Below, piece by piece: positions 1 through 10,165 of a DNA stretch of 64,000 nucleotides. The position numbers and the translations under genes were made by a program. The stretch is from assembly GCA_021845645.1 (NCBI GenBank), contig JAJZVM010000016.1:16096-80095 (forward strand). Reading direction: 5' to 3'. Numbering within the stretch: position 1 is the stretch's first letter; each line of letters begins with the position of its first letter. The notes under the pieces were generated by a model that was not told where the DNA came from, did not search any database, and was given only the letters and a program-made list of their open reading frames with translations. Source of the stretch: Bacillota bacterium. GTDB lineage: Bacteria; Bacillota_E; JAJZYS01; JAJYTV01.

Positions 1-869
1 AGCAGCGAGATGGCGGCAAGCCCGCTGAGGAACGCTGTGATGACCACGAGCGTGCGATTGATCGACGAAAGCAGTTGGCTGTTCTTTGTCACCTGGAAGT
101 CGCGCAAAGCATGGCGTCGATCCAGGACGCGGCTGACGGCTGCCGCGGCCTTGTCCACCTGACCGTTGCCGCTCGCCTCGACCATGATCTGCGAGACCTT
201 GTCGAGGCCTGCCAGCGCGAGCCCCTGCGCTACGGGCACGAACACCGCCTGGTTGGCCTGCAGGCTGAGCATGCCGCTCCCGGGTCGCAGCACGCCGGTG
301 ACCTGGAAGCTCTGTGTGGCCACGCGCACGCTCCTGCCCAAGGGATCGGACGTCTTGCCGAAGAGGTCCCGTGCGGCGGAGCTGCCCAGCACCACGCCGT
401 GCGAGGAGAAGCGCCCGCGCGCGAACCGGAGCTGCTGCATGGGGAAGTAGGACGCGTTCGTGGCGATCACCTGGACGGCGGCGGACCCGCCCGACCCGAC
501 CGACACAGGCAGCGGCAGCTGGCTCAGAGGGGCCACTCTGCGGATGGCGGGATCTCCGAGCGCCGCGATGGCCTGGCTGTCCCCGAGCGTCAGGGTGCTC
601 GGGATGCCGCCGGTGACGAACGGCGATCCCCCGCCGCGGCCGAAGGCGCGGGCCGAGCTGTTGGATGCCGTCCCTGGGCTTGCCGGCGACACCGTGAACA
701 CGCTGGCGCCGACGGACCCCAACTGACTGCTGACGAAGTCCCGCACGGCAGTGCCAAGCGACACGAGCGTGACCACCGCGAACACGCCGATGACGACGCC
801 AAGCGCCGTCAGCACACTGCGGGTGCGGTGGCTCCAGATGGCATCGAAGGCGGCCCCCAGTGCGTTCAA
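1..869 (-). CDS. MacB/FtsX-type ABC transporter permease (3' end outside window)
   Basis: Minus-strand frame with no stop from 869 to the window edge, so the C-terminus is missing. The N-terminus reads MNALGAAFDAIWSHRTRSVL, followed by a hydrophobic segment (TALGVVIGVFAVVTLVSL) and a long extracytoplasmic part with VGASVFTVSP and DPLGRSVRVATQ. This is the MacB periplasmic-core architecture: one TM helix, an external domain, then three more TM helices, of which the first begins near the window edge (LVVITAFLSGLAAISLL). A TTG start at 869 overlaps the TGA stop of the upstream ATPase gene, which implies translational coupling. Family knowledge: the permease pairs with the neighbouring ATPase to export peptides, lipoproteins or antibiotics by a mechanotransmission mechanism. 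The substrate cannot be read from the sequence. Confidence 0.85.
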   Translation of the reverse strand, partial: MNALGAAFDAIWSHRTRSVLTALGVVIGVFAVVTLVSLGTAVRDFVSSQLGSVGASVFTVSPASPGTASNSSARAFGRGGGSPFVTGGIPSTLTLGDSQAIAALGDPAIRRVAPLSQLPLPVSVGSGGSAAVQVIATNASYFPMQQLRFARGRFSSHGVVLGSSAARDLFGKTSDPLGRSVRVATQSFQVTGVLRPGSGMLSLQANQAVFVPVAQGLALAGLDKVSQIMVEASGNGQVDKAAAAVSRVLDRRHALRDFQVTKNSQLLSSINRTLVVITAFLSGLAAISL

Positions 870-1591
870 CGGGCTGCTCCGCCATCGCTGCGCGCGGCCA
901 GCAGCCGGGCCGCGACGGGCCGATCCGCGACGATGCGGCCGTCCTCCAGCTCGATCAGACGCTCCGCGTAGCGAGCGACCTGCGGGTCGTGCGTCACGAC
1001 CGCGACCGTGAGGCCGAGGGAGCGGTTCAGCTCCTGGAAGATCGCCAGCACGTCGCGCCCCGACGCCCTGTCGAGCGAGCCTGTCGGCTCGTCGGCGAGC
1101 AATAGGTCCGGTCCAGGCGCCACGGCGCGCGCAATGGCGGCGCGCTGCGCCTGTCCCCCGGAGATCTGGCTCGGCAGCCGGTGCGCAAGGAGGCGGAGCC
1201 CGACGCCGGCAAGGCTGTCCAGAGCCCGGCGGCGGCGCTCCGCCGCTGGCATGCGGGCGTAGAGCATGGGCAGTTCGACGTTCCTCAGGAGCGTCAGCCT
1301 CGGGATCAGGTGGATGCCCTGGAAGACAAAAGCGATCCGGCGTCCGCGCAACTCGGCCGCTTCCCGCGAGCCGATCCGGCTGACATCACGGCCACCCAGC
1401 CGGTAGGTGCCGCTCGAAGGCCGGTCGAGCAAGCCGAGGATATGCATCAAGGTGGACTTGCCGCTGCCGGACGGGCCCATCAGAGCGATCATCTCGCCGC
1501 GCTGCACGTCAAGATCCAGGCCGCGCAGTGCCTGGACGGCCGCCTCGCCCTGCCCGTAGCGGCGCTGAAGGCCGCGTACCTCGATCAGCAT
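866..1591 (-). CDS. ABC transporter ATP-binding protein, MacB/LolD type
   Basis: 241 residues beginning MLIEVRGLQRRYGQG. Walker A GPSGSGKST lies at about residues 39-47, the signature is ISGGQAQR, Walker B plus D-loop reads LLADEPTGSLDRAS, and the switch histidine is in VVTHDP. EPTGSLD is typical of the MacB/LolD/FtsE group that energises FtsX-like permeases, which fits the permease gene overlapping its 3' end. The start is uncertain. ATG 1591 gives the normal family N-terminus but has a poor ribosome site. The same frame stays open upstream to an ATG at 1972 that has a good GGGAGGTG site and encodes a hydrophobic segment (see the 1592-2036 entry). No membrane-fusion partner is seen in the window. 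Confidence 0.87.
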   Translation of the reverse strand: MLIEVRGLQRRYGQGEAAVQALRGLDLDVQRGEMIALMGPSGSGKSTLMHILGLLDRPSSGTYRLGGRDVSRIGSREAAELRGRRIAFVFQGIHLIPRLTLLRNVELPMLYARMPAAERRRRALDSLAGVGLRLLAHRLPSQISGGQAQRAAIARAVAPGPDLLLADEPTGSLDRASGRDVLAIFQELNRSLGLTVAVVTHDPQVARYAERLIELEDGRIVADRPVAARLLAARSDGGAAR

Positions 1592-2036
1592 CGGCTCGGC
1601 AGTCTCGCCTGCAGCCAACGCTCGCCATCCCCTTCCCTCTGAGAGCGCCACAAGAGCGCCATGAGACGGCAGGCATGCGCCTGCCGCCGCCCGGGCGCCA
1701 TCCGCTCTACGACCTAAGCATGCCCCGCCGGCCGCCCCTGAGCACAGGAACCGGGGCCAGCACCGGCGACAGCGTGGTCGCATCTGCGCGCCGACACCTT
1801 GCGCATGGGGGCAACTTTCATAGAGGGCCCACCGCAAGATGGATCGCGGCAGAGCCCGTTGCGAGTCCATGCCCTTGACGAGCAGTGCCACGCCGGCAAG
1901 CAGCAGGATCATTGCGACGATGAAGGTCCAGAAGCCCGCACGAACCTCGGTGCGGTCCCACAGCATGCGCATGGATGCACCTCCCTGAAGATACGAAAAC
2001 GGAGCGCCGCCATAGCGCTCCGCCTCTTCAGAACCT
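1592..2036 (-). other. Gap upstream of the ABC ATPase with a possible short TM leader
   Basis: 445 bases with no recognisable gene. On the minus strand an ATG at 1972, preceded by GGGAGGTG at good spacing, opens a frame encoding MRMLWDRTEVRAGFWTF and then a hydrophobic stretch (IVAMILLLAGVALLV). Everything after about residue 37 has the look of non-coding DNA, yet the frame runs without a stop into the ATPase. It may be a small membrane protein whose true stop was lost, a decayed partner gene, or chance. The remainder holds only the terminator at 1993-2022. Confidence 0.4.
1993..2022 (-). terminator. Terminator after the nucleotidyltransferase gene
   Basis: An 8-bp stem (CGGAGCGC at 2000-2007 and GCGCTCCG at 2015-2022) followed on the minus strand by TTTTCGTAT. 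It lies just beyond the stop at 2037 and would separate the nucleotidyltransferase unit from the ABC genes. Confidence 0.65.
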
Positions 2037-2597
2037 CTACAGATCTGGGCCGTCGTATCTCTTGCGCCTGCCCGGAGGCGGCGGGGTCTTTGAATGGTTA
2101 GTATTGGACTGAAGTTGCCCTTGTACGTGCAGAAGGAACCTAAGATCCGACCTGTCCTTATCGCGCATGCCCTGCTTCGTCGCGATGAGCGTAGGCAGGT
2201 CCGCTACGGGAACGGTGACTTCGCCGAGTGATACCTGGATCGCCCCGGCGTTCTCGAAACGGACGTCACCGACCGCCCCCAGAAGGTCAACCGTGATCTC
2301 GTCCTGCACTCGGACAACCACATACTCCTCGACATCCCCAAGTCCGAGATCGGCCGCCGCGTTGTCCTCCAGAACGCTCAGGGCCTCTTTGAGCCGCCGG
2401 ACGTTCTCCTTGGACGACTCCACGAGGAAGTCGATGTCGTGCGTGGCCCGATCAAGTCCGTAGTAGTTGACCGCAAAGCCCCCGATCAGGACGTAGCGGC
2501 AGCCGGCCCGATTCAGAGCGTCGCAGAGACGGGTCAGGTCTCGGAGGGTTGGCGTCCGGCTTGCCGCGGCTTCACCGTCATACTCTCCTGCCACCAC
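2037..2597 (-). CDS. Nucleotidyltransferase-fold protein (DUF6036/AbiEii-like)
   Basis: 186 residues. The nucleotidyltransferase signature is complete: GGFAVNYYGLDRATHDIDFL carries the GG helix-start and the D-x-D metal pair, and ITVDLLG supplies the third acidic residue. The rest includes a basic C-terminal tail (PPPPGRRKRY). The GTG start at 2597 has a GGAGGCG site 5 nt upstream and lies inside the 3' end of the upstream small gene (64-bp overlap), so the two are probably co-translated. Family knowledge: such stand-alone enzymes include AbiEii-type toxins that modify RNA or protein, and other members of unknown role. A toxin-antitoxin or defence role is inference from fold and pairing only. 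Confidence 0.75.
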   Translation of the reverse strand: MVAGEYDGEAAASRTPTLRDLTRLCDALNRAGCRYVLIGGFAVNYYGLDRATHDIDFLVESSKENVRRLKEALSVLEDNAAADLGLGDVEEYVVVRVQDEITVDLLGAVGDVRFENAGAIQVSLGEVTVPVADLPTLIATKQGMRDKDRSDLRFLLHVQGQLQSNTNHSKTPPPPGRRKRYDGPDL

Positions 2598-2806
2598 GCA
2601 TCCGCCTCCTCGAAGGTGTGGAACCGGAAGATCCCACGAGGGCGTAGCACGTCGACGCCCCGCAGCTCGTTCAAGAGTTCGGCAAAGCCTTCTATTCGCT
2701 GAAAACCAAACTTTCCGATGCCAACTCGACGCCCGACGACCTTGCCCTGGTCGTCAAAGGTTCGCGGGGATGGATGCGCCCCTCGGTACACTCGCCCGTT
2801 GCCCAT
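2534..2806 (-). CDS. Small protein paired with the nucleotidyltransferase
   Basis: 90 residues starting MGNGRVYRGAHPSPRTFDDQ. ATG 2806 is preferred because GGGGG sits 6-8 nt upstream; ATG 2812 and an upstream start at 2842 are possible. The protein is soluble, with basic and aromatic residues and a C-terminal half containing FRFHTFEEADAWW. I do not recognise the family. It precedes and overlaps the nucleotidyltransferase, the position an antitoxin or specificity partner would occupy. No other gene nearby helps to assign it. Confidence 0.6.
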   Translation of the reverse strand: MGNGRVYRGAHPSPRTFDDQGKVVGRRVGIGKFGFQRIEGFAELLNELRGVDVLRPRGIFRFHTFEEADAWWQESMTVKPRQAGRQPSET

Positions 2807-3119
2807 CTCCATCCCCCTTTGACACCAGTATAGCCGCATCACCGAATACCATCAGTCGCGGCCATTTGTCTTCTCGGTCCTTGCGCCCGACCACCTCCCG
2901 TCCATTCAGGAGAGCTATCCTTGGTCCCTGATCCGCGGGGCGCCTATGGACCAGGCTGCGGCGTGCTTGCCTGTCGTCGGGTCACTCGACGCGGCGATGT
3001 CCATGCGCACTGGACATGGCGTCTCGGCGTTCGTGACGTGGGCCCCGCATGGGGCGGCGCCGGATGCTTGCAGCCGTTGCGTTCACTCGCTATGCTCAGG
3101 CAGGAGAACAGAAGGAGCG
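2807..3119. other. Intergenic region, no gene seen
   Basis: 313 bases between divergent units. The only thing I can support is the rightward promoter at 3068-3096 that serves the 63-residue gene. Open frames here lack ribosome sites and protein-like composition. Confidence 0.6.
3068..3096 (+). promoter_or_regulatory. Sigma-A-type promoter for the 63-residue gene
   Basis: TTGCAG at 3068-3073, a 17-base spacer, and TATGCT at 3091-3096. The predicted start lies a few bases before the AAGGAG ribosome site of the gene at 3120. The bases from the -10 onward (TATGCTCAGGC) are identical to those at the niaR promoter (12878). Confidence 0.55.
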
Positions 3120-3311
3120 ATGGACATGTCCGAGGCCAGGACCTTGCCGTATCCTCCGGACGTCGTCGAGATGATCAAGACTCTGCAGCGGGAGAAGGAA
3201 GTCCTGCTCGAGCGCGCCGCCCAGAAGGCGTACAACCAGCGCAACCACATCATGCGGCGCGTGATTGCGATCGACGACGAGCTGGCGCGTCTTTACACGC
3301 CGAACCTCTGA
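3120..3311 (+). CDS. Small helical protein of unknown function
   Basis: 63 residues starting MDMSEARTLPYPPDVVEMIK. It has a clear ribosome site (AAGGAGCG directly before ATG 3120), its own promoter, and a perfect hairpin after the stop, so it is probably a real monocistronic gene. The sequence is almost wholly charged amphipathic helix (LQREKEVLLERAAQKA, then RRVIAIDDELARL), consistent with a short coiled coil or dimer. There is no cysteine, signal peptide or membrane segment. The family is not recognised. The divergent nucleotidyltransferase unit and downstream kamA give no functional link. Confidence 0.65.
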   Translation: MDMSEARTLPYPPDVVEMIKTLQREKEVLLERAAQKAYNQRNHIMRRVIAIDDELARLYTPNL

Positions 3312-3334
3312 TACCATCCTCATTGCCGCATGGA

Positions 3335-3361
3335 CACAGGCGCCCTGCCAGGGCGCCTGTG
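3335..3361 (+). terminator. Perfect 13-bp hairpin after the 63-residue gene
   Basis: CACAGGCGCCCTG at 3335-3347 and its exact complement at 3349-3361, with a minimal loop. There is no T-run, so it may be a weak terminator or an mRNA-end stabiliser between this gene and kamA. Confidence 0.5.
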
Positions 3362-3382
3362 CCGCGTTCGGGTCGCGTTTAC

Positions 3383-3411
3383 TACGTTTCACATAGCGCA
3401 CGGTCTATAAT
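3383..3411 (+). promoter_or_regulatory. Possible kamA promoter
   Basis: A perfect -10 hexamer TATAAT at 3406-3411 lies 43 bases before the kamA start. The -35 at the right spacing is poor (TACGTT at 3383-3388), so the assignment rests on the -10 alone. Confidence 0.4.
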
Positions 3412-3453
3412 GGGTCAACGCCGCCCAGGGCGAACGTCAAGGGGGCATGGAGC

Positions 3454-4824
3454 TTGGTCCAGCATGAAAGGGCCACCGTAGAGAGCCAGTTGCAACTGCC
3501 CAGGGGTACCAGGGCGCCCGCCTTCAGGCAGGTGTCCGACGAGGACTGGCAGGACTGGCGCTGGCAGATGACCCACCGTCTCAACACCATCGGCGAACTC
3601 GCCGAGATCGTCCGACTGACGCCCGAGGAGGAGGAGGGCATCCGCGCGAGCGGTATCCTGCGCCTCGACATCACGCCGTATTTCGCCTCACTGATCGATC
3701 CCCACGACCCGACCTGCCCGATCCGCCGCCAGGTGATCCCTACCGGCCGGGAACTCGTGCCGTTCACGGCCGAGATGCGCGACTCGCTCGCGGAAGATCT
3801 GCACAGCCCCGTGCCGGGGCTTGTGCACCGCTACCCGGACCGCGTCCTGCTGCTCGTCACCACCCAGTGCGCCAGCTACTGCCGCTACTGCACGCGTTCG
3901 CGCATCGTCGGCGACCCGCACGCGAACTTCAGCCCGCAGGAGTTCGAGGCGCAGCTCGACTACCTGCGCCGCACGCCGCAGGTGCGCGACGTGCTGCTGT
4001 CCGGCGGCGACCCCCTCGTCCTCAATCCCAAGGTCCTCGAGCACGTGCTGTCTTCCCTCAGAGCCATCCCGCACATCGAGATCATCCGCATCGGCTCGCG
4101 GGTGCCGATCTTCCTGCCGCAGCGCATAACGCCGGACCTTGTGGACATGCTTGCCAAGTACCATCCCCTCTGGATGAACATCCACGTCAACCACCCCAAG
4201 GAGATCACACCGGAGGTGGAGGACGCACTGGACCGCCTGGCGAGGGCCGGCATCCCGCTCGGTTCCCAGTCCGTGCTGCTGCGCGGCATCAACGACCACC
4301 CCGCCATCATGCACAAGCTGATGCGCGAGTTGACGCGCTGCCGCGTCCGCCCGTACTACGTCTACCAGTGCGACGAGGTGCACGGAGCGGGCCACTTCCG
4401 CACGACGGTCGCCAAGGGCGTCGAGATCATGGAATCCTTGCGCGGTCACCTGTCGGGCTACGCGGTGCCGACCTACGTCGTCGACCTGCCTGGCGGCGGC
4501 GGCAAGGTGCCCGTGGGGCCGAACTACCTGCTGGCGCAGGGTTCGAACCGAGTCGTGCTGCGCAACTTCGAAGGCTACATCGGAACGTACACTGAGCCAG
4601 AGGACTACCAGGGCCCCGATATGGCGATCCCCGAGGAGTGGCTCTGGCCGGAACCCGGTCAGCGCGGCATCGCGGGCCTCTTGGCCGGCGAGGAGCTCGC
4701 GATCCTGCCGCAGGGCTTCGACGCCGTGCATCGCCGCGGCGGGCAGGAACACCGCCTGAACCAGGACAAGGAGAAGTGGACGCCGCGCGGCATCGGCGGG
4801 CGTCCTGTGCCGCACGGCGGCTAG
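3454..4824 (+). CDS. kamA: Lysine 2,3-aminomutase
   Basis: 456 residues, full length for the family. This radical-SAM and PLP enzyme converts L-lysine to beta-lysine. The cluster-binding motif is CASYCRYC (Cys139, 143, 146), followed by the SAM-contact motif SGGDPL and, near the C-terminus, the PLP-lysine loop PGGGGK. The chosen TTG start at 3454 has GGGGG 8 nt upstream; an ATG nine bases earlier is out of frame. Beta-lysine feeds lysine fermentation or, after acetylation by AblB, serves as an osmolyte. No ablB or other lysine-degradation gene is nearby. The following genes concern trehalose, so an osmolyte role is a reasonable but unproven inference. Confidence 0.93.
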   Translation: MVQHERATVESQLQLPRGTRAPAFRQVSDEDWQDWRWQMTHRLNTIGELAEIVRLTPEEEEGIRASGILRLDITPYFASLIDPHDPTCPIRRQVIPTGRELVPFTAEMRDSLAEDLHSPVPGLVHRYPDRVLLLVTTQCASYCRYCTRSRIVGDPHANFSPQEFEAQLDYLRRTPQVRDVLLSGGDPLVLNPKVLEHVLSSLRAIPHIEIIRIGSRVPIFLPQRITPDLVDMLAKYHPLWMNIHVNHPKEITPEVEDALDRLARAGIPLGSQSVLLRGINDHPAIMHKLMRELTRCRVRPYYVYQCDEVHGAGHFRTTVAKGVEIMESLRGHLSGYAVPTYVVDLPGGGGKVPVGPNYLLAQGSNRVVLRNFEGYIGTYTEPEDYQGPDMAIPEEWLWPEPGQRGIAGLLAGEELAILPQGFDAVHRRGGQEHRLNQDKEKWTPRGIGGRPVPHGG

Positions 4825-4867
4825 ACGCTGATCGCATGCCGGGCCACATCTGCAGAGGGGGAGAGCG

Positions 4868-6688
4868 GTGAAACAGTTCTACGGACTGCTCTCGAACGGG
4901 CAGACTGCAGCTCTCGTCTCCTCCGACGCATCGATCGACTGGCTCGCCTTTCCCGACTTCGACAGCGACACGGTCTTCTGCCGCCTGCTGGATCCGCTCG
5001 CCGGCGGTTTCATGTCGCTGAGGCCGGAGTCCCACTTCCGCGCGGACCAGGCCTACCTGCCCGGCAGTCTCGTGCTCGAGACGCGCCTGCGCACGCCTTC
5101 GGGCGTCGCGACAGTCGACGACTACCTCGTCATCGGTCGCACCGAGCTCCGCCGCTTCGTGCGCAGCGAGGTGCCGCTCGTGCTGGATTGCCAGCCCCGC
5201 TTCGGCTACGGCCAGTCCCTCGGTGCCCTGCGGAACATGCAGGACGGACTTCTCTGGCTCAATCCCCACGGCAGCGAAGGACTCCTTCTCACCCTGCGCG
5301 GCCCAAGGCCCAGGTGCATCGGGCGCGAGCAGTGGCTCCTGCCGCCAGGGGAGCACGAGGTGGCGCTCCTCTACACGCCGGACTTCGCCAAGGAGCAGGG
5401 CGAGTTCGTCTCACCGCAAGGCGAGCCCGCGGAGCACCTCGACGATGCCCTGCGCTACTGGCGACAGGCCCCGATGCCGAGGACCGTGCCCGCGCTGCAG
5501 CATCTATTTGAACGCTCGGTACTGACCATGCGCGCCCTGACGGTGCGCACCACAGGCGCGGTCCTCGCCGCACCTACCACGAGCCTGCCGGAGCAGATCG
5601 GCGGCGAGCGCAACTGGGACTATCGCTTCGTCTGGGTGCGCGACGCGTCCTACGCTGCGGAAGCGTTCCTGCTCTCGGGCGACGTGCTGGCGGCCCGCCG
5701 CCTGATCGAGTTCCTCCTGAACTCCGTGCAGATGACGGGCAAGCCCTTTGTCAGTCCGTTCCTGCGCGGCGACGGCAGCTTCAGCCTCGGCGAGCGGGAG
5801 CTCGGCTGGCTCTCGGGCCACCGCCAGAGCCTGCCGGTGCGCGTAGGCAACGCGGCATCGGCCCAGCTGCAACTCGACATCGAAGGCGATCTCCTCTGGG
5901 CGCTCTGGCGCTACGTGCAGGACACCGGCGACTGGAACCTGCCCTGCGGCTACTGGTGGGCGATCGAGCGCATGGCCGACTGGACGGCGGACCATTGGCG
6001 CGAGGCTGACGCGAGTCTCTGGGAGTTCCGTGACACCCCGAGACAGTACACGCACTCTCTCGTGCTCTGCTGGGTGGCGCTCTTCGCGGCCGCAAGCCTG
6101 GCCAAGGCGCTCGGTCGCCGGGACAAGGCCCGGCACTGGCACGAGCAGGCCGCACGCGTGCGCACCCTGGTCGAGCAGGAGTGCTACCGGCCCGACCTCG
6201 GTGGCTTCACGCAGGGCGTCGGCATCGCGGAGGTGGATGCGGCGCTGCTCTGCCTGCCCCTCTACGGCTTTGTCTCGGCGGAGGATCCGGCCTGGCGCGC
6301 GACCCTCAGGCGCATCGAGCAGGATCTCGTGCGGGACGGCCTCGTCTACCGCTATGGCGGCGACAGCATGGGGCCTGCCCGCCACCCCTTCACCCTCGGC
6401 AGCACCTGGCTCGCGAGGGTCTATCTGCGCTCCGGGCGCCAGGCCGAAGCCATGGCAACGCTCGAGCAGCTCGGGCAGGTGGCAACGCCGCTCGGCCTCT
6501 GGGGCGAGCACGTCGACCCCGTGGTCGGCGAGCAGCGCGGCAACTTCCCCCAGCTGTTCCCGCACGCCGGCTTCGTGGCGGCCGCATCCGAGCTCGCCCG
6601 CAGCGCGGCGGGCGCGGGCGCTGATCCTGCGCGCACCGGCACATGCCTGGGCGACCAGGAGGTCGAGTCGTCGGACAGGCCATTTTGA
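4868..6688 (+). CDS. Glycoside hydrolase family 15 (trehalase or glucoamylase)
   Basis: 606 residues with no signal peptide, so cytoplasmic. The N-terminal beta domain begins MKQFYGLLSNGQTAALVSSD. The catalytic (alpha/alpha)6 part shows RNWDYRFVWVRDAS (about 248-261), WEFRDTPRQYTHS (about 385, with the putative general-acid Glu) and GEHVDPVVGEQRGNFPQ (about 546, with the putative base). Family knowledge: bacterial GH15 enzymes of this length hydrolyse trehalose or alpha-glucans. It is 43 bp downstream of kamA and directly upstream of otsA, which favours trehalase, but substrate cannot be read reliably. Its TGA stop lies inside the -35 box of the next promoter. Confidence 0.85.
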   Translation: MKQFYGLLSNGQTAALVSSDASIDWLAFPDFDSDTVFCRLLDPLAGGFMSLRPESHFRADQAYLPGSLVLETRLRTPSGVATVDDYLVIGRTELRRFVRSEVPLVLDCQPRFGYGQSLGALRNMQDGLLWLNPHGSEGLLLTLRGPRPRCIGREQWLLPPGEHEVALLYTPDFAKEQGEFVSPQGEPAEHLDDALRYWRQAPMPRTVPALQHLFERSVLTMRALTVRTTGAVLAAPTTSLPEQIGGERNWDYRFVWVRDASYAAEAFLLSGDVLAARRLIEFLLNSVQMTGKPFVSPFLRGDGSFSLGERELGWLSGHRQSLPVRVGNAASAQLQLDIEGDLLWALWRYVQDTGDWNLPCGYWWAIERMADWTADHWREADASLWEFRDTPRQYTHSLVLCWVALFAAASLAKALGRRDKARHWHEQAARVRTLVEQECYRPDLGGFTQGVGIAEVDAALLCLPLYGFVSAEDPAWRATLRRIEQDLVRDGLVYRYGGDSMGPARHPFTLGSTWLARVYLRSGRQAEAMATLEQLGQVATPLGLWGEHVDPVVGEQRGNFPQLFPHAGFVAAASELARSAAGAGADPARTGTCLGDQEVESSDRPF

Positions 6689-6714
6689 CCGTCTCGGCTT
6701 GGCTCTGCTAACAT
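6685..6714 (+). promoter_or_regulatory. Promoter for the riboswitch-otsA transcript
   Basis: TTGACC at 6685-6690, an 18-base spacer, and TAACAT at 6709-6714. Transcription would start shortly before the riboswitch. The -35 overlaps the stop codon of the GH15 gene, so otsA has its own promoter independent of the upstream genes. Confidence 0.6.
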
Positions 6715-6727
6715 AGGTATCGTACGG

Positions 6728-6860
6728 GAAGACACTCTGTATGGCTGAATCTCCTGAGAGGGAGAGCGGGGGACCCACTTTTTGGGGCGAAGCGCCGCAA
6801 GGCGCAGGGTCGCACTTCGACCCTAGCCCGTCAGCTAACCTCGTAAGCCGTCGAAGTGCA
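6728..6860 (+). ncRNA. c-di-AMP riboswitch (ydaO/yuaA class)
   Basis: The conserved blocks of the ydaO/yuaA aptamer are present in order: GAGCGGGGGACCCA, then TTTTTGGGGCGAA, a variable GC hairpin, GGGTCGCACTTCGACCC and the diagnostic CCCGTCAGCTAACCTC followed by GTAAGC. Bounds are approximate. Family knowledge: this class binds cyclic di-AMP and usually turns genes off; targets include wall hydrolases, potassium and osmolyte transport, and compatible-solute synthesis. The downstream gene is trehalose-6-phosphate synthase, a fitting target. Downstream, GCAAATG and CATTTGC at about 6858-6884 can pair and may form the alternative structure that opposes the terminator at 6903-6932. Confidence 0.92.
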
Positions 6861-6902
6861 AATGGGTGCACCCGGCGCATTTGCGTCTTGAACGCGCAAC
6901 AA

Positions 6903-6932
6903 GGAGCCGCCTCGGTCACCCGGGGCGGCTTA
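6903..6932 (+). terminator. Expression-platform hairpin before otsA
   Basis: AGCCGCC at 6905-6911 pairs with GGCGGCT at 6924-6930. It stands between the aptamer and the ribosome site of otsA. The T-rich tail (CACTTTTG) begins a few bases later, so termination strength is uncertain. Confidence 0.55.
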
Positions 6933-6962
6933 TGCACTTTTGCAAGCGAAGGAGGGGGTTTC

Positions 6963-8465
<1,503 letters not shown>

Positions 8466-10165
8466 TAGTGGCTGAGAATCGCCTGGTAGCTCATACCCTG
8501 CTCCGCCATGTACTCTGCGCCGTCCTGGCTCATGCCCACGCCATGCCCGTTGCCGCGCCCGTTCAGGATGTAGGATGCGGCCGTGAGCGGGTAGGTCGCC
8601 TGCAGGCTGTTCGCGCCCTGAGCCGTCACCTCGGACGGCAGCTGGGCCGTACCCGACGCACCCTCGGCGACGCTGCCCGCTAGGCTCGGCAGCGTCACCT
8701 GGCCGCCTGCCCCCTCCGCTGTCACCTCGGCGTCCGTCGTGACCGTGAACAGTGTCGACGGCAGGCGCAGCAGGCCGCGAATGCTGTCCTTGTAGACCGT
8801 GTACTGGCCCTGCGTTCCCTGGAAGAGCACCGACAGCGGCCGACCCGAGAACGTCTGGGACGTGCCTTGCAGCACCATCTGCTCGAGGTCGCCGATGGCG
8901 ACGCCGCTCCAGGCGAGCACCAGGCTCGCGATCTTCGTCGCCGTCAAGGTGATGCTCCAGGTGGTGGGCTGGTAGCCGGGCAACTCGTCGACGCCGCGCA
9001 GGTAGGGCAGCGCCGCGGACCAGACGTTCTCCGAATTCTCCGTGGCGCCGCCGGAGTCCGCCTCGAACACGGCGTCGATTGGCTGGCCCTGGTAGGTCAT
9101 GATGGTGTTCGCCGTGGCGTCCACCGCGGCGCTGGAACTCGGCTGCTCGGCGGCGTAACCCCCGTAGGCCTGGCTCAGCGTGGAGCCGTAGACGTCGAAG
9201 AGGCTGCCGGGGGCGGCGTGCTGCATCTGATAGAGGGCGTAGGTGCGCGACGCGACCGCCTGCGCCTCAAGCGCCGCCTGCGCCCAGCTGGCAGGCATCT
9301 CGGACGGTACGACGCCATAGAGGTACTGCTCGAGCGGCAGCGTGTTGACAACCTCAAGTTTGGTGCCTTCGAGCGCGAAGGTGAGGCTGCCGCGATAGGC
9401 CGTGCCAAGCACCCCGACCACCCCGCCGTCGCCTGACGCAGAGAAGCCCGCCTGCGATTGGACGAGGAACGATACGGCGCCGCTCGGCACCTGTACCATC
9501 AGTTCGCTGCCGCTTGGCTGGTAGGCGGTGGCCGCCGGCACCTGCGCCATCACCGCCTGCAACTCCGCCTGCGCCGCCGCGGCGCTCGCATACTGGCCGA
9601 CGAGCACCCCCCAGCCGCCCTGCGCCAGCAGGATCGGGTAGGCAGGCACACCCGACTGCCAGTACGGCGCTACAAGCGTCTCGGCCTGCGCCAGGGTCGC
9701 CTGCCCCGGGATGAGCACGCCGTACGGTCCGTAGACGGCCGTGGCGGACGTCGCGCTGGCCGCCGCCTGCGCCGCGGTGGCGGTCGCGTAGGGGCCTGAG
9801 AAGACGTCATAGACGCCGAGCGGCGTCTGCTCGAGGTAGGCGGGATGCCCTCCCGCCGCCAGGGCTGCGACGGCGGTCTGGCCCGTCGCGAGATCCTGGG
9901 TCTGGCTGACGAGATCGCGGTAGCCGAGCGGGCGCACATAGCTCTGGCCAGGCAGGTCCGTCAGTGCAGAGCCTGCGGCATAGACCACGTTCTGGCTCGG
10001 GCCCGCCGGAGCGAGCGTTACCGCCGACAAGGCGGAGGAGCCGACATAGATCCCGACGCGAATGTTCGGCGCCGTCTGCGCCGAAGCTTGGGCAGCGAAG
10101 ACTGACGGAAGGCAGGCCGCCGCGATCAGTGCAGCGGCCCGGAGCCGCCGGACGGGGTTGACCAT

